Shown: positions 27,704 through 36,213, counted from the stretch's first letter. The stretch: DNA of 64,000 nt from Chachezhania antarctica (GCF_003646465.1 NZ_QZEX01000013.1:52635-116634), one strand, 5' to 3'. Numbers and translations: made by a program. The notes: a model not told the origin generated them from the sequence alone.

Positions 27704-29256
27704 GCGGTGCCCTTCTGATCCTGCTGGGAGTCCTGCTTCTGGGCGGTATCCTGTCCGGTGCGCCGGTGTCCTTTGTCCTGATCGGCGTGCCGACGCTGAT
27801 CGCCTTCCTTGGCGCGACGTTCGGCCATTTCGATCTGGGCTTCCTTGCGGCTTTCCCGTCGCGCGCCTTCGGGATCATGACCAATGACGTGTTCCTGTCA
27901 GTGCCGCTTTTCGTGCTGATGGGCGGGCTGCTGGAAAAGTCCGACATCGCCAAGCGGATGATGCTGACCGCGGGCGCGCTGTTCGGCGACCGCGAAGGCG
28001 GGATGGCCTATGCCGTGGTGATCGTGGGCGCGCTGCTGGCCGCATCGACCGGCGTGATCGGCGCCTCGATCTTCATGCTGGGCCTGATCGCGATGCCCGC
28101 GATGTTGCAGGCGGGGTATTCGAAATCGCTGGCCTCGGGAGTGATCTGCGCCTCGGGCTCGTTGGGGCAGATCATCCCCCCATCGATCCTGCTGATCCTG
28201 CTGACCGACCAGATCTCGTCCGCCTACCAGGCCGGGCGCCGGTCGGCCGGCGAATGGGCGGTGGAACCCGTGTCGGTCGGCGACCTGTTCGCCGGGGCCT
28301 TCATTCCCGGTCTGCTGCTGGTGGCACTTTACATCCTCTACGTCTTCTTCATGTCGAAACGGCGGCCCGACACCTGCCCGCCCGTCGTGATGCGGGACGA
28401 GGCCGGCAACCGCACCCGCCCCGATCTGAAAGAGGTCACCTATTCGCTGGTCCTGCCGCTGTTGCTGATCGTGATCGTCCTGGGCTCGATCCTGGGCGGG
28501 ATCGCGACGGCCACGGAAAGCGCGGCGCTTGGCGCGGCAGGCGCTTTGGTGATGACGGCGATGGACCGTCCCGGCGTACCGCGCTGGCGGCTTGCGGTCA
28601 TGCTGGCGGTCCTGCCGGCCGCCATCGCGCTGGTGCTGGTCAAGTTCGCCGGCGGCGCGCAGGCGGGGCCGCTTGCCGCCGCCTTCGGAACCGTGGCGCT
28701 TGTCTTCCTGTGCGTGGGCACGCTGACCGCGCTGGCACAGGAATTGCGGCACGGCGGCGTTTGGGCCGTCTCCGTCGACACTGCCAGCATGGTGGCGATG
28801 CTCACGCTGATCGTGCTGGGCGCAACGATGCTGTCGCTGGTCTTCCGGGGCCTGCACGGCGAGGCGATGGTCGAGGATTTCCTGCACGGGCTGCCCGGCG
28901 GCAACATGACGGCGGTGCTGGTCGTCATGGCGATCATCTTCCTGCTGGGCTTCGTCATCGAATATGTCGAGATCATCTTCATCGTCGTCCCCATCGCCGG
29001 GCCGCCGCTGATGGCCGCGGGCGTCGATCCGGTGTGGTTCGCGATCCTGATCAGCATGAACCTTCAGATCAGCTTCCTGACGCCCCCCTTCGGCTACGCG
29101 CTGTTCTACTTCCGCCGGGTGGCCCCGGCTTCCGTGCAGACCATCGACATCTACAGGGGGATCCTGCCGTTCATCCTTCTGCAGATCGTCGCGCTGGCGA
29201 TCGTCGTGCTGGTTCCCGGCCTCGCGACATGGTTGCCCGACGCGATCTACCACTGA
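27700..29256 (+). CDS. TRAP transporter large permease (DctM type)
   Basis: The 518-residue protein has about a dozen membrane segments. It has the DctM signature region IMTNDVFLSVPLFVLMGGLLEKS and ASGSLGQIIPPSILLILL, and a C-terminal QISFLTPPFGYALFYFR. It is longer than the classic 430 residues, with an inserted region around 290-360 containing two extra helices. It works with the DctQ and DctP genes on either side to import an organic acid with Na+. Confidence 0.93.
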   Translation: MSGALLILLGVLLLGGILSGAPVSFVLIGVPTLIAFLGATFGHFDLGFLAAFPSRAFGIMTNDVFLSVPLFVLMGGLLEKSDIAKRMMLTAGALFGDREGGMAYAVVIVGALLAASTGVIGASIFMLGLIAMPAMLQAGYSKSLASGVICASGSLGQIIPPSILLILLTDQISSAYQAGRRSAGEWAVEPVSVGDLFAGAFIPGLLLVALYILYVFFMSKRRPDTCPPVVMRDEAGNRTRPDLKEVTYSLVLPLLLIVIVLGSILGGIATATESAALGAAGALVMTAMDRPGVPRWRLAVMLAVLPAAIALVLVKFAGGAQAGPLAAAFGTVALVFLCVGTLTALAQELRHGGVWAVSVDTASMVAMLTLIVLGATMLSLVFRGLHGEAMVEDFLHGLPGGNMTAVLVVMAIIFLLGFVIEYVEIIFIVVPIAGPPLMAAGVDPVWFAILISMNLQISFLTPPFGYALFYFRRVAPASVQTIDIYRGILPFILLQIVALAIVVLVPGLATWLPDAIYH

Positions 29257-29284
29257 ACGGCTCCACCAACAGGGATGAGATAAA

Positions 29285-30364
29285 ATGAAAAGAAGAGCCT
29301 TCATCACCGCGGCAGCCACCGCGCCCGCCGCGCTTGCGGCACCGTCCATCGTCAGCGCGCAGGCGCAGCATAACTGGAAACTCGTCACGTCCCTGCCGCG
29401 GGGCCTGCCGGGACCGGGGGTTTCGGCGCAACGCTGGGCCGACCGTGTCACCGCGATCACCGAAGGCGCGATCAAGGTCGATGTCTTCGGTGCGGGCGAA
29501 CTGGTGGCCCCTTTCGCCACGCAGGAAGCCGTGGAAAGCGGCACGGCCGAGGTCTATCACGGCTCGGGCTCGTGGTTCTCGGGCCGTGACACCGCGCACG
29601 CGTTCTTTACCGCCGCACCCTTTGGGCTGACGTTCGACGAGATGCACGCGTGGATGTATTACGGTGGCGGGCAGGAGTTGCTGGACGAATTTACCGCGCC
29701 GCGGAACCTGAAAGTCTTCATCGGCGGCGGCTCCGGCGTGCAGACGGCGGGCTGGTTCAAGAAACCGATCAATTCGCTGAGTGATCTGCAGGGCCTGAAC
29801 TTCCGCGCCGCGGGTCTCTACGGAGAGGTCCTGCGCAAGCTGGGCGTGAACCCCACGTCGATTCCCCCCGGGGATATCTTCGCCTCGCTTCAGGCGGGCA
29901 CGCTGGACGGCGCGGAATGGGTTGGTCCGTCGAACGATCTGGCATTCGGTCTGCCGAATGTAGCGGGCTACATGTATGCGCCGTCGCCCGTCGAGATCTA
30001 CGGCGGGATCGAATTCGGCATTGGTCTGGATGCCTGGAACGCGCTGACCGACGGCCAACGCGTGATGGTGGAAGCGGTCACGGAAGCCGAGGCGAACCGG
30101 TCTTCGGGCGACACCCTTCATGCGCACCTGCAAGCCTACGAGAAGCTGCGCGCCATGCCGGATCTGACCATCGGCACCTTCCCGGACGATGTGTGGGAGG
30201 CGATCATCACCGCCTCGCGCGAGGTCATCGACGAGGTCAAGCAGACCAGCGATTTCCATGGACGGTTCGTCACGGCCTATTACGACTACGTCCGGCAGGC
30301 GACCGAGTACAAACGCTACTACGATACCGCGTTCCTGATCGAACGGCAGAAGTTCTTCAGCTGA
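29285..30364 (+). CDS. TRAP transporter substrate-binding protein (DctP family)
   Basis: The 359-residue periplasmic binding protein starts MKRRAFITAAATAPAALAAP, a signal with the twin-arginine pattern (RRAFI) and an AQA-type cleavage site. The ligand-binding core includes GLNFRAAGLYGEVLRKLGVNP and GTLDGAEWVGPSND, which carry the conserved Arg and the Trp/Glu region seen in TakP-like keto-acid binders. It is the last gene of the GntR-GGT-TRAP operon and is followed by a terminator. Confidence 0.92.
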   Translation: MKRRAFITAAATAPAALAAPSIVSAQAQHNWKLVTSLPRGLPGPGVSAQRWADRVTAITEGAIKVDVFGAGELVAPFATQEAVESGTAEVYHGSGSWFSGRDTAHAFFTAAPFGLTFDEMHAWMYYGGGQELLDEFTAPRNLKVFIGGGSGVQTAGWFKKPINSLSDLQGLNFRAAGLYGEVLRKLGVNPTSIPPGDIFASLQAGTLDGAEWVGPSNDLAFGLPNVAGYMYAPSPVEIYGGIEFGIGLDAWNALTDGQRVMVEAVTEAEANRSSGDTLHAHLQAYEKLRAMPDLTIGTFPDDVWEAIITASREVIDEVKQTSDFHGRFVTAYYDYVRQATEYKRYYDTAFLIERQKFFS

Positions 30365-30369
30365 ATCGA

Positions 30370-30401
30370 AACGCCGGCCTGCCTGATGGCGGGCCGGCGT
30401 T
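30370..30401 (+). terminator. Terminator after the TRAP operon
   Basis: AACGCCGGCC (30370-30379) pairs with GGCCGGCGTT (30392-30401) over a 12-base loop, followed by CCTTTCGG. It lies 6 bases after the DctP stop and separates it from the convergent tctC. Confidence 0.65.
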
Positions 30402-30478
30402 CCTTTCGGGGGCTATGAAACGACGATCCGGACCAGATCCGTGCGCACGGTCGGAACGCATGGGTCACACCGGTCGCG

Positions 30479-31423
30479 TTACTCGGCCAGCAGGGCGTCG
30501 ATCTCGCCCAGCGTTTTTGTATCGGCGTCGATCTGGGCCGTGGTTGCGGCCGCATCCTTCCAGTAGATCACCGCGCCGGTTTCGGCGGCGATCTGCTGGG
30601 CCTTGTCGGATTCGATGACCTTCTTGGCGACAACGGCGATCTTCTCGCGCACCTCGGCCGGCGTGTCCTTGTGCACGAAAAGCCCGTTCCACAGGCTGGC
30701 AGACAGTTCGGGTGTCAGTTCCTTGATCGTCGGAACATCCGGTGTCAGCGGAATGCGCGTGTCGCCGATGGTGGCCAGGATGGTGACGTCGTCCATGCAG
30801 GGCATGACCGATTGCAGGTTGGTGTTGATCACGTCAGCATCGCCCGAGGCCAGCGTGTTGCAATCCAGCGCGTCGAATGCCGTGTCGGAATCATAGGCGA
30901 AATCGTTCAGCTTGGCATGGGCCAGCGTGACCTGCGTCGGGATCAGGAACGATCCGAAATGGCCAAGCGCCACCGGGTTTTCCTTGGCGTGCGCGGCCAG
31001 GCCTTCCATGTCGGAATAGGGCTGGCTGGCCGACGACACGATGACGAACGGATAGGTCAGGAACGATCCCACCGGCTCGAACGGGTTGGGATCCAGCGCA
31101 GGAATGCCGACCAGCGGACCCACCACGGGAATGTCGATCACGAAGGACCCGATGGTGTAGCCGTCCGGCGCCGCATTGGCGACTTCGGCGGCGCCGGGGA
31201 ACGGGCCGCCGCCGCCGCCGGGCTTGTTCACCACCGCCGCGGGCACATCGTATGTGGCCTGGAATTCATCCGCGATCAGGCGCGTGAACACGTCCTCCAG
31301 ATCGCCCGGCGGGAACGGCACCACGAATTCCACCGGCTGTTCGGGGTATTCGGCGAAGGCGGCAAACGGCACTGCGGATGCGGTCAGTACCAGCGCGCCG
31401 GCTTTTGCGATTGTCGATGTCAT
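30479..31423 (-). CDS. tctC: Tripartite tricarboxylate transporter substrate-binding protein
   Basis: The 314-residue Bug/TctC-family protein has a Sec signal peptide ending ASAVPFAAFA, then EYPEQPVEFVVPFPPGD, the usual first strand and anion loop, and VNKPGGGGGPFPGA. GGGAG precedes the ATG. It is a single-gene unit divergent from the second IclR gene. It very likely serves the TctAB pair at 20196-22252, since the window has no other tctC. A GntR-type palindrome lies 37 bases upstream. Confidence 0.9.
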   Translation of the reverse strand: MTSTIAKAGALVLTASAVPFAAFAEYPEQPVEFVVPFPPGDLEDVFTRLIADEFQATYDVPAAVVNKPGGGGGPFPGAAEVANAAPDGYTIGSFVIDIPVVGPLVGIPALDPNPFEPVGSFLTYPFVIVSSASQPYSDMEGLAAHAKENPVALGHFGSFLIPTQVTLAHAKLNDFAYDSDTAFDALDCNTLASGDADVINTNLQSVMPCMDDVTILATIGDTRIPLTPDVPTIKELTPELSASLWNGLFVHKDTPAEVREKIAVVAKKVIESDKAQQIAAETGAVIYWKDAAATTAQIDADTKTLGEIDALLAE

Positions 31424-31459
31424 TGAAGGCTCCCTGCGTAAGTGTCATTATTCAACACG

Positions 31460-31469
31460 TTGTATGCAA
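31460..31469. promoter_or_regulatory. TTGTATGCAA, second GntR-type operator candidate
   Basis: This differs by one base from the perfect palindrome at 24853-24862 and lies between tctC and the second IclR gene. If the GntR protein binds both, it links the TRAP operon and the remote tctC gene. Confidence 0.45.
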
Positions 31470-31500
31470 AAAACATTGAAGCTGTTAATCTAAGCTGTCA

Positions 31501-31520
31501 ACACATAGCTGCGCATGTGT
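31501..31520. promoter_or_regulatory. ACACAT-N8-ATGTGT inverted repeat before second IclR gene
   Basis: Perfect 6-base arms at 31501-31506 and 31515-31520 end 25 bases before the ATG of the second IclR regulator. It is a plausible autoregulatory site; no direct evidence identifies the binding protein. Confidence 0.35.
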
Positions 31521-31545
31521 TTCCCGAAGGACTGGAGCGGCACCC

Positions 31546-32340
31546 ATGGGGACGATCACCAAGGCTCTGACATTGCTCAATCACTTCTCGGCCGACCGCG
31601 CGGAAATCGGGTTGGCCAGTTTCGTGCGCCTCACAGGGGGCGACAAGGCCACCGTGCGGCGCCACCTCGTGGAATTGCAGGACAATGGATTTCTTGAACA
31701 AAATCCCGACAGCCGCCGGTACCGGCTAGGTCCCGCGGTGTTGCGGCTGGCCGCCGTACGCGAACGCAGCTTCCCGATGCGCAGCGTCGTGGCGCCCATT
31801 GTCGACGAGATGTCGGCGGCACTTGGGGAACTGGTGCACGCCGCCGTCCTACAGGGCGACATGATGTCGACGGTCTATTTCGCGGACCCGAAGATACACG
31901 GCACCCACGTGATCTTCGACGAATCAGAGATGCTGCCATTGCACGCCACCGCCTCGGGTCTGGCGATGCTGGCTTTCGGGCCGGAAGGCACAACCGACTA
32001 CGCGATCGCGCAGGACAGGCTGTCCTATGCGCCCAATACTGTGATCGCGAAGTCCGACCTGCTGCACCTTGTCCGCCAGACCCGCGCGCAGGGCTTCAGC
32101 TTTGCCGACCAGTTCTTCACGCTCGACATCCAGTCCATCGGAATGCCCTTCTTCGGGATCGACGGCGCGGCAGTCGGCACGCTGGCCGTCCCGGTCCCGC
32201 AGGCGCGGATGACGGCCGGTCTGCGCGACGATATCATCGAGCACCTGGCCAACGGCTGCGCCGCCATAACCCGCTCGCTGGGCGGCGAGATGCCGGCCAT
32301 CTGCAAGCCCGGACGCCCCCGCACGGAGACCATTTCATGA
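31546..32340 (+). CDS. IclR family transcriptional regulator (copy 2)
   Basis: The 264-residue paralogue of the regulator at 22381 has the same opening MGTITKAL, helix-turn-helix KATVRRHLVELQDNGFLEQN and effector-domain strand LPLHATASGLAMLAF. It overlaps the next PLP-enzyme gene by ATGA, so they are one unit, and it is divergent from tctC. It probably regulates the kinase/phospho-lyase operon that follows. Confidence 0.92.
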   Translation: MGTITKALTLLNHFSADRAEIGLASFVRLTGGDKATVRRHLVELQDNGFLEQNPDSRRYRLGPAVLRLAAVRERSFPMRSVVAPIVDEMSAALGELVHAAVLQGDMMSTVYFADPKIHGTHVIFDESEMLPLHATASGLAMLAFGPEGTTDYAIAQDRLSYAPNTVIAKSDLLHLVRQTRAQGFSFADQFFTLDIQSIGMPFFGIDGAAVGTLAVPVPQARMTAGLRDDIIEHLANGCAAITRSLGGEMPAICKPGRPRTETIS

Positions 32341-33623
32341 CACGCACGACGCAACAGCTCCTGGCCGACCGCACGCGGCTGCTGGGGCCTAACGTTTCCA
32401 CCTTCTACGACGATCCGGTGCATTTCGTGAAAGGCGAAGGCGTCTGGCTGTGGGATGCCGACGGGCGCAAGTACCTGGATTGCTACAACAACGTGCCCGT
32501 AGTGGGGCACTGCAACCCGAGGGTGGTCGAGGCGATTGCCACGCAGGCCGCCACGCTGAACACGCACACAAGATATCTGCACGACACGATTCTGGATTAT
32601 GTCGAGGCGCTGACCGAAACGCTTGACAACAGCCTGAACACCGCGATCCTGACGTGCACGGGGTCCGAGGCCAACGATGTCGCCTTGCGGATGGCCGAGG
32701 CGGTGACCGGCAAACGCGGCATCATCGCGACAGACGCCACCTACCATGGCAACACGGCGCTCGTCAGCCAGCTGAGCAAGTCGAACGTGCCCACCGTGGG
32801 CTTCGGGCTGGAACAGTATTTCCGCTTCGTCGATGCGCCCGACAGCTACCGCAATCCCGATCCGGACGGAACGAAATTTGCCGCCGCCGTGGCCGAACAG
32901 ATCGCGGCGCACGAGGCGTCGGGCACCGGGTTCGCCGCGTTGGTGGTCTGCCCGTACTTCCTGAACGAAGGCTTCCCGAACCATCCCGACGGCTGGCTGA
33001 AGGCCACGGCCGAGGTGGTCCGCAAGGCCGGGGGGCTTCTGATCTGTGACGAGGTGCAATCGGGCTTCGGCCGCACCGGCACCCATATGTGGGCGCACGA
33101 GAAGATGGGCGTGGTGCCCGACATCATGACGCTGGGCAAGCCCATGGCCAATGGCCACCCGGTGGGCGGCGTGGTGACAGGCGCCGATACGATGGCCGCG
33201 TTCCGGTCGGGTTATCGCTATTTCAACACCTTCGGCGGCAACCCGGTGAGCAGCGCGGCAGCTTTGGCCGTGCTCAGGGAAATCCAGGAGCGGTCGCTGG
33301 TGGAAAACGCCCGCGTCGTGGGCGCGCACGCGCAGGTCCGCCTTCGGGACCTGATGGACCGCTACGACTGCATCGGCGACGTGCGCGGCTCGGGGCTGGT
33401 TTTCGGTGCGGAAATGGTGACCGACCGCGCCACGAAGGAACCGGCCAGCGCCTATACAGACCGTCTGATCAACGCGATGCGCCACGAAGGCTTCATCCTG
33501 TCCAAGCTGGGCCGGCACAAGAACGCGCTGAAGATCCGGCCGCCGCTGGTGTTCTCGATCGACAACGCCGACATGCTGTTCGATGCGCTGGACAAGGTGC
33601 TGCGGGACACGCCCCTGACATGA
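32337..33623 (+). CDS. Class III PLP enzyme resembling amino-alcohol phosphate phospho-lyases
   Basis: The 428-residue fold-type I PLP protein has Lys268 in TLGKPMANGHPVGGVVT, CDEVQSGFGRTG for the cofactor Asp, and YFNTFGGNPVSSAA. These blocks, with LKIRPPLVFS near the end, closely recall the human ETNPPL/PHYKPL group, which removes phosphate and ammonia from phosphoethanolamine or 5-phosphohydroxylysine instead of transaminating. The next gene is an APH-fold kinase, which would make such a phosphate. A plain omega-aminotransferase remains possible. The exact substrate is unknown. Confidence 0.85.
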   Translation: MTRTTQQLLADRTRLLGPNVSTFYDDPVHFVKGEGVWLWDADGRKYLDCYNNVPVVGHCNPRVVEAIATQAATLNTHTRYLHDTILDYVEALTETLDNSLNTAILTCTGSEANDVALRMAEAVTGKRGIIATDATYHGNTALVSQLSKSNVPTVGFGLEQYFRFVDAPDSYRNPDPDGTKFAAAVAEQIAAHEASGTGFAALVVCPYFLNEGFPNHPDGWLKATAEVVRKAGGLLICDEVQSGFGRTGTHMWAHEKMGVVPDIMTLGKPMANGHPVGGVVTGADTMAAFRSGYRYFNTFGGNPVSSAAALAVLREIQERSLVENARVVGAHAQVRLRDLMDRYDCIGDVRGSGLVFGAEMVTDRATKEPASAYTDRLINAMRHEGFILSKLGRHKNALKIRPPLVFSIDNADMLFDALDKVLRDTPLT

Positions 33624-34570
33624 GCGCGACCGTCGAAAAGGCGCTGCATCTGTGGGGGATGGAGGGCGCCGAGTACACCCTGTTCGCCGCGCGCGAAAAC
33701 GCGGTGCACCGGGTGCGGCAGGGCGGGCAGGCCTTTGCGCTGAGGCTGCATCGTGAGGGCTACCGGACGGATGCGGAACTGACCTCGGAACTTGCGATGA
33801 TGGAGGCGGCGGGGCAGGCGGGGCTACAGGTGCCTGCACCCTGCGTCTCGGCGGAGGGGGCGTTCCTGCATGTCGTCGACGGTATCCAGATCGACCTGCT
33901 GACATGGCTGGCCGGCGCGCCCGTGGGCAAGTCGGGTGAACCTCTGCCCCCCGCGCGCGGGGCTAATCTGTTTCACGATTTGGGCCGGGAAATGGCCCGG
34001 CTGCATGGCGCATGGGACGGCTGGGCGCGGCCCGATGGGTTCGACCGCTGCGCGTGGGATCGCGCGGGGCTGTTGGGCGCGGCGCCAGTCTGGGGCCGCT
34101 TCTGGGACAATCCGACCTTGGACGCAGGGGACTGCGCCCTGTTCACCCGGCTGCGAGAGGTCGCCGATGCCGATCTCTCCCGACGCGAGGCCGGGCTGGA
34201 CTATGGTCTGATCCACGCCGACCTGGTGCGCGAGAACGTGATGGTCGATGGCGACCGCGTCCAGTTGATCGACTTCGACGATGCGGGGTTCGGCTTCAGG
34301 CTGTTCGACGTGGCGACCACGCTGCTGAAGAACATGAATGAACCCAACTACCCCGAACTGAAAGCGGCTCTGCTGACCGGCTACCGCTCGATCCGGGCGC
34401 TGGATACCGATGCACTGGACCTGTTCATGGTGCTGCGCTCGGCCACCTATGTGGGCTGGATCATGACGAAGCTGGACGAAGACGGCGCCGCGGCCCGAAA
34501 TGCGCGGTTCGTCTCGACGACGCGGCAGCTGGCGCAGGACTATCTGACCGGGGAAGGAGCAACCCCATGA
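33620..34570 (+). CDS. Aminoglycoside/choline/hydroxylysine kinase-like phosphotransferase
   Basis: The 316-residue APH-fold kinase has the catalytic loop LIHADLVRENVMVDG (Brenner motif HxDxxxxN) and the metal-binding LIDFDDAGFGF. It is similar in layout to homoserine kinase ThrB2 and the hydroxylysine kinase HYKK. It overlaps the phospho-lyase-like gene by ATGA. The pair predicts O-phosphorylation of an amino alcohol followed by elimination to an aldehyde. It is unlikely to be a resistance gene in this context. Confidence 0.85.
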   Translation: MSATVEKALHLWGMEGAEYTLFAARENAVHRVRQGGQAFALRLHREGYRTDAELTSELAMMEAAGQAGLQVPAPCVSAEGAFLHVVDGIQIDLLTWLAGAPVGKSGEPLPPARGANLFHDLGREMARLHGAWDGWARPDGFDRCAWDRAGLLGAAPVWGRFWDNPTLDAGDCALFTRLREVADADLSRREAGLDYGLIHADLVRENVMVDGDRVQLIDFDDAGFGFRLFDVATTLLKNMNEPNYPELKAALLTGYRSIRALDTDALDLFMVLRSATYVGWIMTKLDEDGAAARNARFVSTTRQLAQDYLTGEGATP

Positions 34571-35352
34571 CCCGTTTCCAAGGCAAGACCGCGATCATCA
34601 CCGGCGCCGGGACCGGCATCGGTGCCGCCATCGCCGACCGTTTCGCGGCCGAAGGCGGCAACGTCATCCTGACCGGCCGTCGTCCCGGACCCATCACGGC
34701 AGTGGCCGGCCGGTGCGGCGGCGTTGCGGTGGCGGGGGATGCGTCCTCCTCGGAGCATATGGCGACGTTGGTGGCGTTGGCGAAGGAACGCTTCGGTGGG
34801 CTCGACATCATGGTCTGCAACGCCGGGGGCTTCGGTTTCGGCACGTTGACCGAAACCGGCGAGGAAGACTGGGGCAATGCCGTTCAGGCCAACCTCACCA
34901 CCGCTTACGCGGCCGCGCGGGCGGCGCTTCCGGCACTGGTCGAACGGCAGGGCAACGTGCTGATGATGGCCTCGATCGCGGGGCTGGCGGCGGGACCCGA
35001 GGCGTGCGGCTATGTCACCATGAAACATGGGTTGCTAGGCCTGACCAAGTCCATCGCTCGCGATTTCGGGCCTAAGGGCGTGCGGTGCAACGCGATCTGC
35101 CCCGGCTGGGTGCGAACCGAAATGGCCGACATGGAAATGGCCGAGCTGATGGAGCGCAAGGGGCTGGACACGGTGGAAGCGGCCTATGCCCTGGTAACCC
35201 GCGATGTCCCCCTGCGCCGCCCGGCCGAAGCGGCGGACGTGGCAGCGGCGGCCGCGTTCCTGTGTTCGGACGAGGCGAAGATGATCACCGGCAGCATCCT
35301 GACGGTCGATGGTGGCGCGACCATCGTTGACGTTCCGACGCTGGCGTTCTGA
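34567..35352 (+). CDS. SDR family oxidoreductase
   Basis: The 261-residue classical short-chain dehydrogenase has the cofactor loop TGAGTGIGAAI (about 13-23), NAG motif VCNAGGFGFG, catalytic Ser in MMASIAGLA, and Tyr-x-x-x-Lys in CGYVTMKHGLLG (YVTMK). LTGRRPG after the second strand suggests NADP(H) preference. The start overlaps the kinase stop by ATGA. It ends the operon begun by the second IclR gene and probably reduces or oxidises the carbonyl product. Confidence 0.9.
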   Translation: MTRFQGKTAIITGAGTGIGAAIADRFAAEGGNVILTGRRPGPITAVAGRCGGVAVAGDASSSEHMATLVALAKERFGGLDIMVCNAGGFGFGTLTETGEEDWGNAVQANLTTAYAAARAALPALVERQGNVLMMASIAGLAAGPEACGYVTMKHGLLGLTKSIARDFGPKGVRCNAICPGWVRTEMADMEMAELMERKGLDTVEAAYALVTRDVPLRRPAEAADVAAAAAFLCSDEAKMITGSILTVDGGATIVDVPTLAF

Positions 35353-35353
35353 A

Positions 35354-35384
35354 GCGGGCGAATTGTCCGACGGACAATGCCCGC
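35354..35384 (+). terminator. Hairpin after the SDR gene, with embedded palindrome
   Basis: GCGGGC (35354-35359) pairs with GCCCGC (35379-35384), and inside it TTGTCCG-a-CGGACAA (35363-35377) is a perfect palindrome. The whole folds as a 13-pair stem, 1 base after the stop. GGTCTTTGG follows, a weak T-rich tail. The inner palindrome could also be an operator for the following gene. Confidence 0.55.
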
Positions 35385-35435
35385 GGTCTTTGGTATTTCT
35401 TGCGGTCAGGGCAGTGTTGCAAGGAAGGCCGGGCC

Positions 35436-36185
35436 ATGACGATCACACGGCAGGAAGAACTGGACCGGCTGAAAGAGATCGGCCGCATCGTTGCCAACAC
35501 AATGCACGCCATGGCCAAGGCGATGGAGCCCGGCATGACGACCCGCGAGCTGGACGAGATCGGCAGCGTGCTGCTCGAGACCGAGGGCGCCGTGTCGGCC
35601 CCGAAATCCACCTACGGTTTCCCGGGCGCGACCTGCATCAGCGTGAACGAGGAGATCGCCCACGGCATCCCCGGCGACCGGGCGATCCGGGCTGGTGATC
35701 TCGTCAACATCGACGTGTCGGCGTCGAAGGACGGCTATTTCGCAGATACAGGCGCCACGTTTCGCGTGGGCTCCGTGCATCCGACGCTTGATCGCCTGTG
35801 CCGCGACGGGAAACGCGCGATGGAGATCGGGGTTGCACAGGTGCGCGGCGGCCAGCCGCTGGCCGGCATCGGGAATGCCGTCGGGCGTTTCGCGTCGGAC
35901 CGCGGCTACACGCTGATCCGCAATCTTGCCAGCCACGGCATCGGCCGGTCGCTGCACGAATACCCGCAGGAGATCGCGACCTGGCCCACGCGCAAGGACA
36001 GGCGGCGCATCGACAAGGGGCTGGTGCTGACCGTCGAGCCGTTCCTGTCCACCGGCGGTGTGTGGGCTGCACAGGGCGACGATGGCTGGACGCTTTACAG
36101 CGAACCGTCTGCTCCGGTGGTACAGTACGAACATACGGTCGTGGCGACGGACAGCGAGGCGATCATTTTGACGATGCCCGGCTAG
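35436..36185 (+). CDS. map: Type I methionine aminopeptidase
   Basis: The 249-residue dinuclear metalloprotease has the five expected ligands: Asp pair in NIDVSASKDGYFADTGATF, His in SHGIGRSLHE, and Glu in LTVEPFL and YEHTVVA. It removes initiator Met from new proteins. ATG 35436 follows AAGGAAGGCCGGGCC. It stands as its own unit between hairpins, next to a catabolic island, and may be an accessory copy. Confidence 0.92.
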   Translation: MTITRQEELDRLKEIGRIVANTMHAMAKAMEPGMTTRELDEIGSVLLETEGAVSAPKSTYGFPGATCISVNEEIAHGIPGDRAIRAGDLVNIDVSASKDGYFADTGATFRVGSVHPTLDRLCRDGKRAMEIGVAQVRGGQPLAGIGNAVGRFASDRGYTLIRNLASHGIGRSLHEYPQEIATWPTRKDRRRIDKGLVLTVEPFLSTGGVWAAQGDDGWTLYSEPSAPVVQYEHTVVATDSEAIILTMPG

Positions 36186-36191
36186 GGCGCC

Positions 36192-36213
36192 AACGGCCCT
36201 TCGGGCCGCCGTT
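36192..36213 (+). terminator. Hairpin after map
   Basis: CGGCCC-ttc-GGGCCG (36194-36208), flanked by AACGG/CCGTT pairing, makes a strong short hairpin 6 bases after the map stop. No long T-run follows. Confidence 0.5.

Noticed and set aside
27898..29544. 548-codon minus-strand open frame
   Set aside because: It is antisense to the TRAP large permease, rich in His/Gln/Asp as expected from reversed membrane-protein codons.
33620..34570. Aminoglycoside resistance gene
   Set aside because: The APH fold is shared with amino-alcohol kinases, and the gene is coupled to a PLP enzyme and SDR in a catabolic operon.
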